64,000 nucleotides of DNA from Prevotella aurantiaca JCM 15754 (GTDB lineage Bacteria; Bacteroidota; Bacteroidia; Bacteroidales; Bacteroidaceae): positions 1 through 64,000 of the forward strand of contig NZ_BAKF01000010.1 in the NCBI RefSeq assembly GCF_000614025.1, read 5' to 3'. How positions within the stretch are numbered: the first letter of the stretch is position 1; each line of letters starts with the position of its first letter. This document shows positions 1 through 9,205 of this stretch, in pieces. Made by a program: the position numbers and the translations under genes. A model generated the notes under the pieces. The model searched no databases and was not told the DNA's origin. It was given only the letters and a program-made list of their open reading frames with translations.

Positions 1-64
1 ACTTATTGTTTTCCATTAAATTTATATTTACAAAAGTAGCACATAGTTTTCGAGTGAAAAGCCG

Positions 65-72
65 TATATTTG
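65..72 (+). promoter_or_regulatory. Probable promoter -7 box of the RluA-like gene
   Basis: TATATTTG matches the Bacteroidetes -7 consensus TAnnTTTG and lies about 57 bases before the ATG at 129. No convincing TTTG -33 box is seen at the usual 19-21 bp spacing. Confidence 0.5.
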
Positions 73-128
73 CAACTTCTATTTTCATAGCATTAATATG
101 GAATAGAAGCTAATTAAGTGTTGCGGAA

Positions 129-1831
129 ATGGACGATAAGTGTTTTCATAGGTTGCCAACTGGCAATGAAAAGGTAGCGATGGGCAAGGCGAAAGTCTTT
201 CCCAATCCTTTCTATTATGAGCCTTCTCCGCTTGCGCGCTGTGCTGTTACGTTGTTGCAGCAGTCGCTTCCAGAGCTGAAAGAAGGCAAAATGTTTGGTG
301 TACTAATAGTAGAATACGGGGGAAAGTTAGGCTATCTGCAAGCTACTCAGGTCAGTTAGAATGTATTAGTGACGATAGCTTTGTTCCACTTGTGTTCGAT
401 TATCTGCAACCTAATGGGTATTTCAAGACGCAAGAAGCCGAGATAACAGCAATGAACCACGAAATAGCAGCTTTAAAGCAGTCGGACGATTACGGAAAAG
501 CAATGGAAAAACTTACCAAACTCAAGGCAGAAGCACAGCAAGTTGTGGCAGAAGCGCAGCAAGCAATGGTTGTTGCAAAGCGTTTACGTGACGAACGGAG
601 GAGGGAAAAAGCCATTGTTTCGGACAACGAACAACGGGAGATGATACGCGAAAGTCAGTATATGAAGGCAGAGTTGCACCGCACAAAGAAGCGATATGCA
701 GCGTTGTTGGAAGCAGCAGAGGCTGAAGTGGAGGCGTATAATAGAAGAATAGCAGAACTGAAAAGTACTCGCAAGCGCAAATCGGACCAGCTTCAGCGTT
801 GGCTTTTCTCGCAATTCACTTTCTTGAATGCACATGGTGAGCGCAGCGATTTGCTGTCTATCTTCCGTAATTACTATTTATTGCATAGTCCGAAGTCGGT
901 TCTTGCTACGCATTATGCAGCTATGGGAGAGCAGATAACGCTGTTTCCGCCATCTGGAACGGGCGAATGTTGTGAACCAAAGTTGCTTCAATATGCCTTT
1001 GTTAATGGTATGCGACCAGTAGAAATGGCGATGTTCTGGTGGGGAGAGCCCCCTAAAACCGAGATAAGACAGCACGGACAGTTCTATCCTGCATGCAATG
1101 GAAAGTGCAAACCCTTGCTAACTTGGATGCTGAAAGGTATGAATGTAGCTGCCAATGCGTTGGAAGTGGAAGCCAAACAAAGTATTGATATCGTTTACGA
1201 AGACCGCGATTTGGCTGTCATAGTCAAGCCAAGCGGTATGCTTACAGTGCCTGGACGTAGCAAACAGCAGTCGGTTGAGGCTATTCTTCGCCAGCGTTGG
1301 GGTTACGAGGAGACTACCCCCATCATTGTGCATCGCCTTGATATGGCAACCAGCGGATTGCTTGTTGTGGCACGAAATAAGGAAGCACATAAGCATTTGC
1401 AGGCACAATTTAAAGCAAAAATGGTGAGAAAACGCTATATAGCCTTGTTGGACGCCACCTTATTAAATAGGGTAGGGTTGCCCAGTGAAGGCACTATTTC
1501 GTTGCCATTGTGTGCCGATGCGGTCGATCGACCGCGCCAAATAGTAGACAAAAACAAAGGAAAGACTGCTATAACACATTATAAAATAGTAGGAAAAACA
1601 CCTTTACAAGATAGTCGTTACAACGAGGCGGTAAAGGTAGAGTTATGTCCTATTACTGGACGCACGCACCAGTTGCGGGTGCATTGTGCACATTCTGAAG
1701 GGTTGTCGTGTCCTATTCTTGGTGACACCCTATACGGAAAACGTGCAGATAGACTCTATCTGCACGCTGAATATCTTGAATTTACGCATCCAACGACGGG
1801 AAAACGCATTCGTTTCGAGAAGAAAATATAA
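129..1831 (+). pseudogene. RluA-family RNA pseudouridine synthase, single-base frameshift
   Basis: The reading frame is split into two parts: codons from the ATG at 129 stop at 357-359, while the rest runs in another frame to 1831. Restoring one T in the GCTACT at 342-347 joins them as ...LQAYSGQLECISDDSF..., so the two pieces are one gene of about 567 codons. The joined protein has an N-terminal region, a long charged helical region (about residues 100-220) and a C-terminal RluA catalytic domain, with the family signature HRLDMATSGLLVVA containing the catalytic Asp and a C-terminal RTHQLRVH motif. Members modify uridine in rRNA or tRNA. The long N-terminal extension is, from memory, usual for Bacteroidetes homologues. 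The target RNA cannot be told. The frameshift may be a sequencing error. Confidence 0.85.
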
Positions 1832-1855
1832 GCTAATATTGCTTTTTAAGTCTTG

Positions 1856-3517
1856 CTAAACAAAGAACATTACCAGCACTTGGGCAATGATCACTCGGAT
1901 AAACATTCCCAACGGATAAACCGTAGCATAACTAATGTTAGATGTTTCGCCCTTGGTGGTGTCGTTAGCATAAACCAACGCCATCGGATTTGCCATTGCA
2001 CCGCAGAGGATTCCACAGATTGTACCAAAGTCGTATTTCTTCGTTCGTAAGGCAATAAGGGCAATAATAATGATAGGAAGTACCGTAAGCAGGAAGCCTA
2101 ATCCCACCCACATTAAACCTTCGGGACGGATAACGGTGTCTAAGAAGTCTTTACCTGCATCTAAACCGATACATGCCAAATATAGCGAAAGACCTAATTT
2201 GCGCAGCATAAGCGATGCGCTTCGAGTGGTATAAGAAATCATGTGCAGGCGCGGAGCAAATGTTCCGACCAGGATTCCCATAATAATTGGACCGCCAGCA
2301 ATACCTAAACGGATTGGAGAATCCATGCCAGGCAACGTAAAAGGAATGGTTCCGAGAGCAAGACCAAGTATCATTCCGAGGAAGATATTGCCAAGATTAG
2401 GTTCGTTCAGAGTTCTTATGGAATTGCCAAGAAAATGTTCCGCATTGTCAACAGCATGGGGAGTGCCGACAACTGTAAGGTGGTCGCCGTAGCGTAAACG
2501 CAAGTCTTGGGTAGCAAGTAGCTTAATATCACCACGTAATACACGGCTGACGTTTACACCATATATATCACGCAACTGTAACTGCCCAAGTCGTTTGCCG
2601 TTCAGTTCATGCTTTGTGAGTACGATAATGCGGCTTTCAATGTTCGAATCAATATTGTTCCAATCTATCTGTTCCTTATTCCAATCGCGACGAACAGTCT
2701 GTCCAAAGAGTATTTCCATGCTGGCAACGTCGTCCTTATTGGCTATAACGAGAAGGTTATCGTGGTTTTCCAGTTGGGTTGTTCCCTGCGGAAGTATTAC
2801 TTTTTCGTCACGCCAGATGCGCGAAATAATAAATTTGGTATGAGAACCTTGCGATACTTCTGCAATGGTTTTGCCAATAACGGCAGGATTTACAACAACA
2901 TATTGTCCTACATAAGTATGGTTTTCCTCATCGCTGCCTTTTATTTCTAAGTCTTGAGGCTTTACAAAGAACTTACGTAAGATTATCATTGCGAAGATAA
3001 CACCAACAACACCGAGTGGGTATGTAACGGCTGTTGCAAGGGCAGCACGGCCACCGCTTACACCAATATGCTCTAAAGCCTGTTGTGCTGCACCGAGGGC
3101 TGGCGTGTTGGTTGTGGCTCCACTGAGAATACCAACCATGTCGCTCATAGGAATGTTGAGGGTATATGTGAGTCCAATAGCCATAACGGTTCCAAGTAAA
3201 ATGACAGCTAACGACCACATATTTAAGGCTTTTCCTTCGTGAAGAAGGGAACTAAAAAAGTTAGGACCAACGTGTAATCCTAACGTGTAAACAAACAATA
3301 CAAGACCAAAAGTCTCGCAATAGTTAAGCATTTGTGTGTCTATGTTGAAACCAAAGTTTCCTACAGCGATGCCAACAAAGAACACAAAGGCAACGCCTAA
3401 AGAAACTCCACCGAACTTAATCTTACCTAAACCAAGTCCAATAGCGCATACAAGCGAAACGATAATAACGCCTTGAAGTGCTGAGTGAATATTGAAAAGT
3501 CCGTTTATCCAATCCAT
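1856..3517 (-). CDS. AspT/YidE-family membrane transporter with two TrkA-C domains
   Basis: A 553-residue protein with hydrophobic helices in roughly residues 10-190 and 375-553 and a soluble middle (about 200-370). The middle contains two TrkA-C/RCK-C-like repeats (for example residues near PAVIGKTIAEVSQ and HELNGKRLGQLQLRDIYGV). This is the architecture of the aspartate:alanine exchanger family, which includes YidE and YbjL. The substrate is not deducible; AspT itself exchanges aspartate for alanine. The start ATG at 3517 gives a short hydrophilic N-terminus before the first helix. The gene is convergent with the RluA-like gene, with only about 24 bases between them. It lies 46 bases downstream of the kinase gene on the same strand and may be cotranscribed with it. 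Confidence 0.85.
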   Translation of the reverse strand: MDWINGLFNIHSALQGVIIVSLVCAIGLGLGKIKFGGVSLGVAFVFFVGIAVGNFGFNIDTQMLNYCETFGLVLFVYTLGLHVGPNFFSSLLHEGKALNMWSLAVILLGTVMAIGLTYTLNIPMSDMVGILSGATTNTPALGAAQQALEHIGVSGGRAALATAVTYPLGVVGVIFAMIILRKFFVKPQDLEIKGSDEENHTYVGQYVVVNPAVIGKTIAEVSQGSHTKFIISRIWRDEKVILPQGTTQLENHDNLLVIANKDDVASMEILFGQTVRRDWNKEQIDWNNIDSNIESRIIVLTKHELNGKRLGQLQLRDIYGVNVSRVLRGDIKLLATQDLRLRYGDHLTVVGTPHAVDNAEHFLGNSIRTLNEPNLGNIFLGMILGLALGTIPFTLPGMDSPIRLGIAGGPIIMGILVGTFAPRLHMISYTTRSASLMLRKLGLSLYLACIGLDAGKDFLDTVIRPEGLMWVGLGFLLTVLPIIIIALIALRTKKYDFGTICGILCGAMANPMALVYANDTTKGETSNISYATVYPLGMFIRVIIAQVLVMFFV

Positions 3518-3563
3518 CTTACTATCTTTTTAAGCCATTCTTAGCAGTTAAATGTGATGTTAC

Positions 3564-4382
3564 TTATAGTATATCCAAATACTGTTCGAGAGGTATTCCT
3601 CTATTTTTATCCTCGTTTTCCTTATTGAGTTCAATGAGTTTGTAAACTCCGTCTATGGCTTTTTGGGTACTATCTATGAGTGGTTCATCGTCAAGCAGGT
3701 GACCAATGAGGATGGCTGAGAAGATATCTCCAGTACCAGGAAAATGCACAGGGATTTCATTGTAAGGCAAACTAAAGTATTTGTCGTTGCGATGGTTGTA
3801 TCCTATCACAGAGGGTTGGCCGTCGATATGTATCGAAGTAATAAGTACTGACTTCGTTCCTATCTGTCTTAACTTCTTAATAAGCTCGAAACCTTCTTCT
3901 TTCGTTACGCCTTTAGCGTTGTATTCAGAATCGGTAAGATAGCACGCTTCGGTATGATTGGGGAAGCAAAGGTCGGCAACGCTAATCATTTCGCGCATCG
4001 AATTGATGGTTGCTGGCGTAACACCATTATATAATTTACCTTCATCGCCCATGATAGGGTCTACAAATATCATTGTACCAGTGGCAGCCTGCTCACGACA
4101 ATAAGCTGATATAAGCTTGGCTTGGCGCTCTGATGCAATGAAGCCAGTGGCGATAGAATCGTATTGGAAGCCTAATTCTTTCCAAATAGGAAATACCTCT
4201 TTAATGTAATCGGTGGTTTCAAGGATGCGAAATTTGCCGTAGTCCAATGTATTAGAAACCAATGCTGTTGGCAAATTATACACTGGATGACCAAGATAAG
4301 ACAAGATTGGTAGCATTGCTGCTGTGGCTACCTTACCATATCCAGCAATATCGTTAATGAGAAGAATTTGTTTCTTACGCAT
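3564..4382 (-). CDS. pdxY: Pyridoxal/pyridoxamine kinase (PfkB superfamily)
   Basis: A 272-residue cytoplasmic kinase that should phosphorylate pyridoxal or related B6 vitamers to salvage pyridoxal 5'-phosphate. The N-terminal INDIAGYGKVA, the FVDPIMGDEGKLY stretch (about residues 106-118), PNHTEA (141-146) and the catalytic GTGD at 216-219 are diagnostic of the pyridoxal kinase branch. The length is normal for PdxY/PdxK. The exact vitamer preference is unclear, so pdxY is used loosely. No obvious promoter box was found in the 68 bases before the ATG, where the sequence is AT rich and contains AAAGGTACTG-like text. Confidence 0.8.
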   Translation of the reverse strand: MRKKQILLINDIAGYGKVATAAMLPILSYLGHPVYNLPTALVSNTLDYGKFRILETTDYIKEVFPIWKELGFQYDSIATGFIASERQAKLISAYCREQAATGTMIFVDPIMGDEGKLYNGVTPATINSMREMISVADLCFPNHTEACYLTDSEYNAKGVTKEEGFELIKKLRQIGTKSVLITSIHIDGQPSVIGYNHRNDKYFSLPYNEIPVHFPGTGDIFSAILIGHLLDDEPLIDSTQKAIDGVYKLIELNKENEDKNRGIPLEQYLDIL

Positions 4383-4450
4383 TCTAATTCTATATTATAT
4401 CAGGTTGCAAAGGTACTGCAAACTAAAAACATAGCAAAATAAAAACAGTA

Positions 4451-5992
4451 TTATCTTTCGCCCCAATCACCCCTGTCTAGGCTTCTGTAACCAATGGCTT
4501 CGGCAATATGATGGACTTGAACCTTCGGTGATGCTTCGAGATCAGCAATGGTTCGTGCTACTTTCAGAATACGATTATAAGCACGAGCCGATAATTTCAG
4601 ACTTTCCATGGCCTTACGAAGTATTTCAAGCGATTGTTCATCAGGTTCTGCAAATTCGTGAATCATGCGTTCAGACATCTGTGCATTACAATGAATATTG
4701 GGGTAATTCTTAAATCTTTCGGTCTGAATACTGCGCGCTTTCAATACTCGTTCGCGAATATTAGCACTTGATTCGCCTTGCTCAGCTTTGGAAAGATCTT
4801 TGAAAGGGAGTGGAGAAATCTCGCATTGAATATCAATACGATCGAGTAAAGGTCCTGAAATCTTAGAAAGATAGCGTTGTATCTGTCCTGGAGAACAAAC
4901 ACAATGATGTGTAATATCTCCATAATAGCCACAAGGACAAGGGTTCATGCTGGCTACAAACATGAAACTACAAGGATAAGTAACAGTATATTTGGCGCGC
5001 GAAATAGTAATTGCACGGTCCTCTAAAGGTTGGCGTAAGACTTCAAGGGTATGCTTGCTGAACTCTGGAAGTTCGTCGCAGAATAAGACTCCATTATGGG
5101 CTAAGGTTATTTCACCAGGCATAGGGTTGGTTCCTCCGCCCACTAAAGCAATTTCAGAGATGGTGTGGTGCGGGCTTCGGAACGGACGTTGAGTGATGAG
5201 TCCTGTATTTTTCTTTAGCTTTCCAGCAATAGAATGTATCTGCGTAGTCTCTAAACTCTCGGTTAATGCCAATGGTGGAAGTATGGAAGGAAGTCGCTTT
5301 GCCATCATACTTTTGCCACTTCCGGGTGGTCCTATCATAATAACGTTGTGCGAACCAGCCGCTGCGACCTCCAAAGCTCGCTTTACATTCTCCTGTCCTC
5401 GAACCTCTGCGAAGTCTAAATCGCTAATATATTGATTTTCATAAAACTCTTTTCGTGTGTCTACTTTGCATGGTGCCTGCGTATAAGCGTCGTTAAGGAA
5501 ACTTATAACTTCGCCTATATTATTCATTCCGTACACCTCAAGTGTATCTACAACAGCGGCTTCATGTTCGTTTGCTTTTGGTACGATAAGTCCTTTGAAC
5601 TTCTCTGCTCTTGCTTTAATTGCTATTGGCAATGCTCCTTTAATAGGTTGCAATGTACCATCAAGGCTTAGTTCTCCTACCAGCATATACTTACCAAGAT
5701 GGTCGGAAGCTATTTTTTCGGTTGCACCAAGGATAGCAATTGCAAGTGGTAAGTCAAAACTTGAACCCTCTTTACGTAAGTCTGCGGGAGCAAGATTGGC
5801 TGTGATATCCGCGACAGGAAACTGATATCCATTATTCAATAGTGCTGCGGCAATGCGGTCGTGGCTTTCTTTTACAGCCACATCAGCCAATCCAGTGAGA
5901 TGAAACATCACTCCCCTTGTAATGCTAACTTCCACTGTAACTGTGGTAACCTCCATTCCGTTTACAGCAGCACAATAAGTTTTTACAAGCAT
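4451..5992 (-). CDS. YifB/ComM-family Mg-chelatase-like AAA+ ATPase
   Basis: A 513-residue protein with the N-terminal ChlI-like S5 fold (about residues 1-165), a Walker A GPPGSGKS at 221-228, a Walker B region VLFCDELPEF near 302-311, and a cysteine-rich NPCPCGYYG segment followed by a C-terminal helical domain. The order and length fit ComM/YifB, a hexameric helicase. In naturally competent bacteria ComM promotes branch migration during transformation. Whether this organism is competent is unknown, although a ComEA-like protein is encoded at about 36 kb. The start ATG at 5992 is 3 bases after the stop of the lipoprotein gene, so the two are probably cotranscribed. Confidence 0.9.
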   Translation of the reverse strand: MLVKTYCAAVNGMEVTTVTVEVSITRGVMFHLTGLADVAVKESHDRIAAALLNNGYQFPVADITANLAPADLRKEGSSFDLPLAIAILGATEKIASDHLGKYMLVGELSLDGTLQPIKGALPIAIKARAEKFKGLIVPKANEHEAAVVDTLEVYGMNNIGEVISFLNDAYTQAPCKVDTRKEFYENQYISDLDFAEVRGQENVKRALEVAAAGSHNVIMIGPPGSGKSMMAKRLPSILPPLALTESLETTQIHSIAGKLKKNTGLITQRPFRSPHHTISEIALVGGGTNPMPGEITLAHNGVLFCDELPEFSKHTLEVLRQPLEDRAITISRAKYTVTYPCSFMFVASMNPCPCGYYGDITHHCVCSPGQIQRYLSKISGPLLDRIDIQCEISPLPFKDLSKAEQGESSANIRERVLKARSIQTERFKNYPNIHCNAQMSERMIHEFAEPDEQSLEILRKAMESLKLSARAYNRILKVARTIADLEASPKVQVHHIAEAIGYRSLDRGDWGER

Positions 5993-5995
5993 GAA

Positions 5996-6988
5996 TTAGA
6001 TTTCTAACTTTATCATTCGTCCTCTGAGCATGTTAGCACTTACCCTTCGTTCAGTTATTTTGCCCTTGTTTGCAATGATGTTGTCAGGGATTAATGTTAG
6101 CCCAAGAGTCTTTATAAGTTTGCTTTCCAGCATCTCTCCATCGCAGATGTTGGGAAATGTTATATTGTTTTCCTTGATATATCTTCTTGCTTCATTGGGT
6201 GATGGGTCGAGACAAATACCGATTATCGTAGTTGAATCCTTTTGTGCTATACTATTAAGCGTCATAAGAATGTCTCTACTGTCATCGTTCCAAGATGCCC
6301 ATGAGCAAATAATGGTATTTTTACCCTTTAGTTTAGCGCTGTTAATGATATTGCCATTCAGGTCTTTTGCTGTGAATTTAGGCAATGGTTGCCCTACATT
6401 TCCATTTTGTAAACCCTGTAAATACTGTTTTAAACGTGCCAAAGCTCCATTTTCTGGTTGTTCTTTCTCCATCAGTTTTACGAGTTCAGTTGTTTCCTTT
6501 AGGTTCGCTCTTTTATTCGAAACAAGGTAACGCTCTATTATGTATATGCTTACAGGAGAGTCAGGGTGGTTCTTTACAAACTGAGTTGCAAGCTTAACTT
6601 CTTCTGGTGGAGACGCCATTGCCGTTTGTTTGCGGAACTGTCCCATCAGTTCATTGTTGTCTGTCCCCTTCACTTCCATCTCTTTTAGGTGTGAAGCGTC
6701 AGCTTTTATTTCCACAGCTTCGCCTGGTTCAGCAAAGATTACATGGGTAGAATAGTTTGGGAATACGAGAATAAGCGTACCATCGAACTGACATGGTATT
6801 TCATAAGTAAATCGTCCGCCATTGATTTGAATGGTATCAAGTCCGTTCATGACTCCTTCAGGACTATAAACAAATAGTTGTCCTTGATTTACATGCAGCA
6901 ATCTACCATCAATTTTAAAGTATCCGTTGCGTTCACCACATGAAACTAATAGTATAGAAAGTAAGAAGAGATAAACTATTCGTTTCAT
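5996..6988 (-). CDS. Thioredoxin-fold lipoprotein with DUF4369-like N-terminus, no CXXC
   Basis: A 330-residue protein with a lipoprotein signal peptide (lipobox LLVSC, Cys17). The N-terminal half (about residues 25-130) resembles DUF4369, a domain often found before TlpA/AhpC-like domains in Bacteroidetes. The C-terminal half (about 195-325) looks like a TlpA thioredoxin fold: VGQPLPKFTAKDLNGN, then a core NTIICSWASWNDDSRD. The position where family members carry WCxxC reads SWASW, so the redox cysteines are missing and disulfide chemistry is unlikely. It should sit in the cell envelope. It precedes the comM-like gene by 3 bases. Confidence 0.75.
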   Translation of the reverse strand: MKRIVYLFLLSILLVSCGERNGYFKIDGRLLHVNQGQLFVYSPEGVMNGLDTIQINGGRFTYEIPCQFDGTLILVFPNYSTHVIFAEPGEAVEIKADASHLKEMEVKGTDNNELMGQFRKQTAMASPPEEVKLATQFVKNHPDSPVSIYIIERYLVSNKRANLKETTELVKLMEKEQPENGALARLKQYLQGLQNGNVGQPLPKFTAKDLNGNIINSAKLKGKNTIICSWASWNDDSRDILMTLNSIAQKDSTTIIGICLDPSPNEARRYIKENNITFPNICDGEMLESKLIKTLGLTLIPDNIIANKGKITERRVSANMLRGRMIKLEI

Positions 6989-7094
6989 ACGGACGATGTT
7001 TAATTAGGTTTTATAAAAAGCAAAAAGCTTATTGAGAGCAAACGCTCTTATATGCTTTTCATTTGTATGCGTACGAATACGCAATCTAAAAAAG

Positions 7095-7179
7095 TGCCGC
7101 GAGCGGGACTTGAACCCGCACAGCCATTACTGGCCAAGGATTTTAAGTCCCTCGTGTCTACCAATTCCACCATTGCGGC
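7095..7179 (-). tRNA. tRNA-Leu (anticodon TAA)
   Basis: The reverse strand folds as a class II tRNA: a 7-bp acceptor stem with one A-C mismatch, the D-arm text GTGGAATTGGTAGACAC, anticodon loop CTTAAAA with anticodon TAA, a long variable arm (TGGCC..GGCTG) and T-arm GCGGG-TTCAAGT-CCCGC. The discriminator base is A. CCA is not encoded. Confidence 0.95.
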
Positions 7180-7284
7180 AAACCGAGTGCAAAGATAATG
7201 CTAAATATCGGATTTCACAAGATAATTGATGTTTTTTTGTATTTTAGTCTTTAATCTTTATTAATTTTATGCTTGATACAATGC

Positions 7285-7875
7285 TTAACGTACACTCAGC
7301 ATTCCATTTGGTCCCGCTGTATTTGCTCTATAGCGTGTTAATGTTTTGCCTCTATCGCCACTTACAATGTTTCCACCAGTGTTAAGATTGTATGTTCTCT
7401 GGCATGTTTTACAAGTAGCAAAACCTGTTCCGCTTATTGTTAGCTCGAAAGAGCGGAACGGTAGAGAGTTTATATCAAAGCAATTTGGGCACTGCAAGTC
7501 GTAGGCATAGAACCTTGCAGGTGCGTCCAGATTGCCAAAGCCCACTATAAGACCTTTGTTCATACCAATACGCAGATGGCTTTGCAAACGCTCATCAATG
7601 GCATTGAATCGTTTTTCCGACACCAAACCCTGATTGTTTTGAAAGTGAAAGTAATACACTCCATCTTTATTGTCAGGCTTTATTGTTGTAAATACACCTG
7701 GCGATAGATGGTTCATCGAACTGGCAAGCGTTGCATCAAGATGAACATTGTTGTCAATTGCAAGGTTACAGTGGTAATTGCTGAACTCGTAGTCTACCAT
7801 GTCGCTACAAGCTGTGGCTACGTTCAGCGCAGAAAGTGCTATTATGCCTTTTCCTATAAAACTTCTTAATTTCAT
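7285..7875 (-). CDS. Putative lipoprotein with Rieske-like fold and four cysteines
   Basis: A 196-residue exported protein. Its signal peptide ends in a lipobox-like ALNVATAC (Cys23). The C-terminal part contains CPNC (about residues 129-132) and CKTC, followed by RTYNLNTGG...GDRGKTLTRYRA. That layout resembles the end of a Rieske [2Fe-2S] domain (Y-L-tG...G....L..Y), but the two ligand histidines of a true Rieske centre are replaced by cysteines, giving a CXXC-CXXC set that could hold zinc instead. No function is known to me. It is a single gene between the tRNA and the divergent DUF4294 gene. Confidence 0.6.
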   Translation of the reverse strand: MKLRSFIGKGIIALSALNVATACSDMVDYEFSNYHCNLAIDNNVHLDATLASSMNHLSPGVFTTIKPDNKDGVYYFHFQNNQGLVSEKRFNAIDERLQSHLRIGMNKGLIVGFGNLDAPARFYAYDLQCPNCFDINSLPFRSFELTISGTGFATCKTCQRTYNLNTGGNIVSGDRGKTLTRYRANTAGPNGMLSVR

Positions 7876-7992
7876 GACAATTTATATTTTTTCAATTTAA
7901 CCCTATTATATGTTAACGATAAATTGTTGCATTTATTGAGTTTAGAAAACCATAAAATAATATAAAAAAGCACTTGATTGTGAAATTATTGT

Positions 7993-8000
7993 TACTTTTG
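7993..8000 (+). promoter_or_regulatory. Promoter -7 box just before the DUF4294 gene
   Basis: TACTTTTG fits TAnnTTTG. The ATG at 8009 follows after only 8 bases, so transcription from this box would give an almost leaderless mRNA. Confidence 0.55.
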
Positions 8001-8008
8001 CTGTCGTT

Positions 8009-8644
8009 ATGATACACTATAGAATAATACTTTTCCTTTGGTTCTTGTTAGTCGCTATGGGCGTTTCATCTCAAGAACATATCAATCCTGAAGACCGTGT
8101 GGTAGATTTAAACTCTCCCACATTTGTACCAATGGTGCATATTGGCAAGGCAAAGGTAGGCGGAGACAGCATACAATACGTGCGAACTAACAAGATTTAC
8201 ATCTTTCCGCCTATGGAATTCAAGAACGATAAACAGCATAACGAATACAACCGCCTTGTATATAATATTAAAAAGGTGTTGCCATTGGCGAAAGAATGCA
8301 ACCAAATTATCTTGGAAACAGGTGCTTATCTCCAGACGATTCCTACGAAAAGGGAACGTGACGAGCACATGAAAGCCGTTGAAAAGGACTTGAAAGAGGA
8401 GTACACCCCACGTATTAAGAAGCTAAGTTATTCACAAGGAAAACTCCTTATTAAGCTTATCGACCGCGAAACCCACTCTACGGGTTACGAACTCATACAA
8501 GCTTTCCTCGGTCCAGTGCGTGCTGGCTTCTATCAAGCCTTTGCTTGGGTGTTTGGTGCTAGCCTTAAAAAGCGATACGACCCTCAAGGTTCCGATCGCC
8601 TTGTAGAACGAATAGTGTTACAAGTAGAGGCTGGACAATTGTAA
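8009..8644 (+). CDS. DUF4294-type exported protein
   Basis: A 211-residue protein with an N-terminal signal peptide (hydrophobic residues 4-19, likely cut after VSSQ). The rest is hydrophilic and contains the DUF4294-type sequence IYIFPPMEFKNDKQ...YNRLVYNIKKVLPLAK, with a C-terminal RYDPQGSDRLVERIV. This Bacteroidetes family has no known function to me. The start is fixed by the signal peptide, since later methionines would remove it. Downstream (8645-8789) there is no recognisable feature before the convergent SRPBCC gene. Confidence 0.75.
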   Translation: MIHYRIILFLWFLLVAMGVSSQEHINPEDRVVDLNSPTFVPMVHIGKAKVGGDSIQYVRTNKIYIFPPMEFKNDKQHNEYNRLVYNIKKVLPLAKECNQIILETGAYLQTIPTKRERDEHMKAVEKDLKEEYTPRIKKLSYSQGKLLIKLIDRETHSTGYELIQAFLGPVRAGFYQAFAWVFGASLKKRYDPQGSDRLVERIVLQVEAGQL

Positions 8645-8789
8645 TAACATTGGTCCGACTTTCTCTAACACCGCATTACCCTATATATTCCTAATACCTT
8701 GAAAAGCAAATAATAGTCATTTTGAGAGCGAAACTTTGTGAAAGGTGCGTGAAAAATCACGCCCTTCCAATCTTAGTTTCGTTTTTTTT

Positions 8790-9203
8790 CTATTCGAAAG
8801 GAATCATTGCCAAGGCGTTGGCAATCTTTTCTATGCCTTCTTGCAAAGGTCCAGAAACCATGCTTTTTGCAAAGAAAGGAATGTCAGCATCAATGGTTAG
8901 CTTCATCTTTGAAGATGTTTCGTCTACTGGAAGTATCTGAATCCAGAAGTTAAACGACATCGGTGAGTTTTCGCTTGCAAACTTAATGGTCTTTGGTTCG
9001 TCGCGTTCTATGATGCGCATAGATATCTGTCCCACTGGATCAACGCTTATAGAGATAGTGTCTTTGTCGAAAGTTAAGTCCTTCAACTTATCTTCTGGCA
9101 CTTTATCCTTAACGCGTTCAATGTTTGTAAGGTCGCTCAACATGTTGTAAACACTTTGTTGAGGATAAGCAATCTGCTTTACGCTACTTTCAAATTTACT
9201 CAT
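8790..9203 (-). CDS. SRPBCC-family (START-like) protein
   Basis: About 137 residues beginning MSKFESSVKQIAYPQQSVYNMLSDLTNIERV, typical of the SRPBCC/polyketide-cyclase-like fold with a hydrophobic ligand cavity. I prefer the ATG at 9201-9203 to the upstream in-frame start at 9218. It lies 2 bases past the pyrE stop and has GGAAGAAG shortly upstream. The ligand and role are unknown. The tight spacing suggests cotranscription with pyrE. Confidence 0.8.
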   Translation of the reverse strand: MSKFESSVKQIAYPQQSVYNMLSDLTNIERVKDKVPEDKLKDLTFDKDTISISVDPVGQISMRIIERDEPKTIKFASENSPMSFNFWIQILPVDETSSKMKLTIDADIPFFAKSMVSGPLQEGIEKIANALAMIPFE

Positions 9204-9205
9204 TA

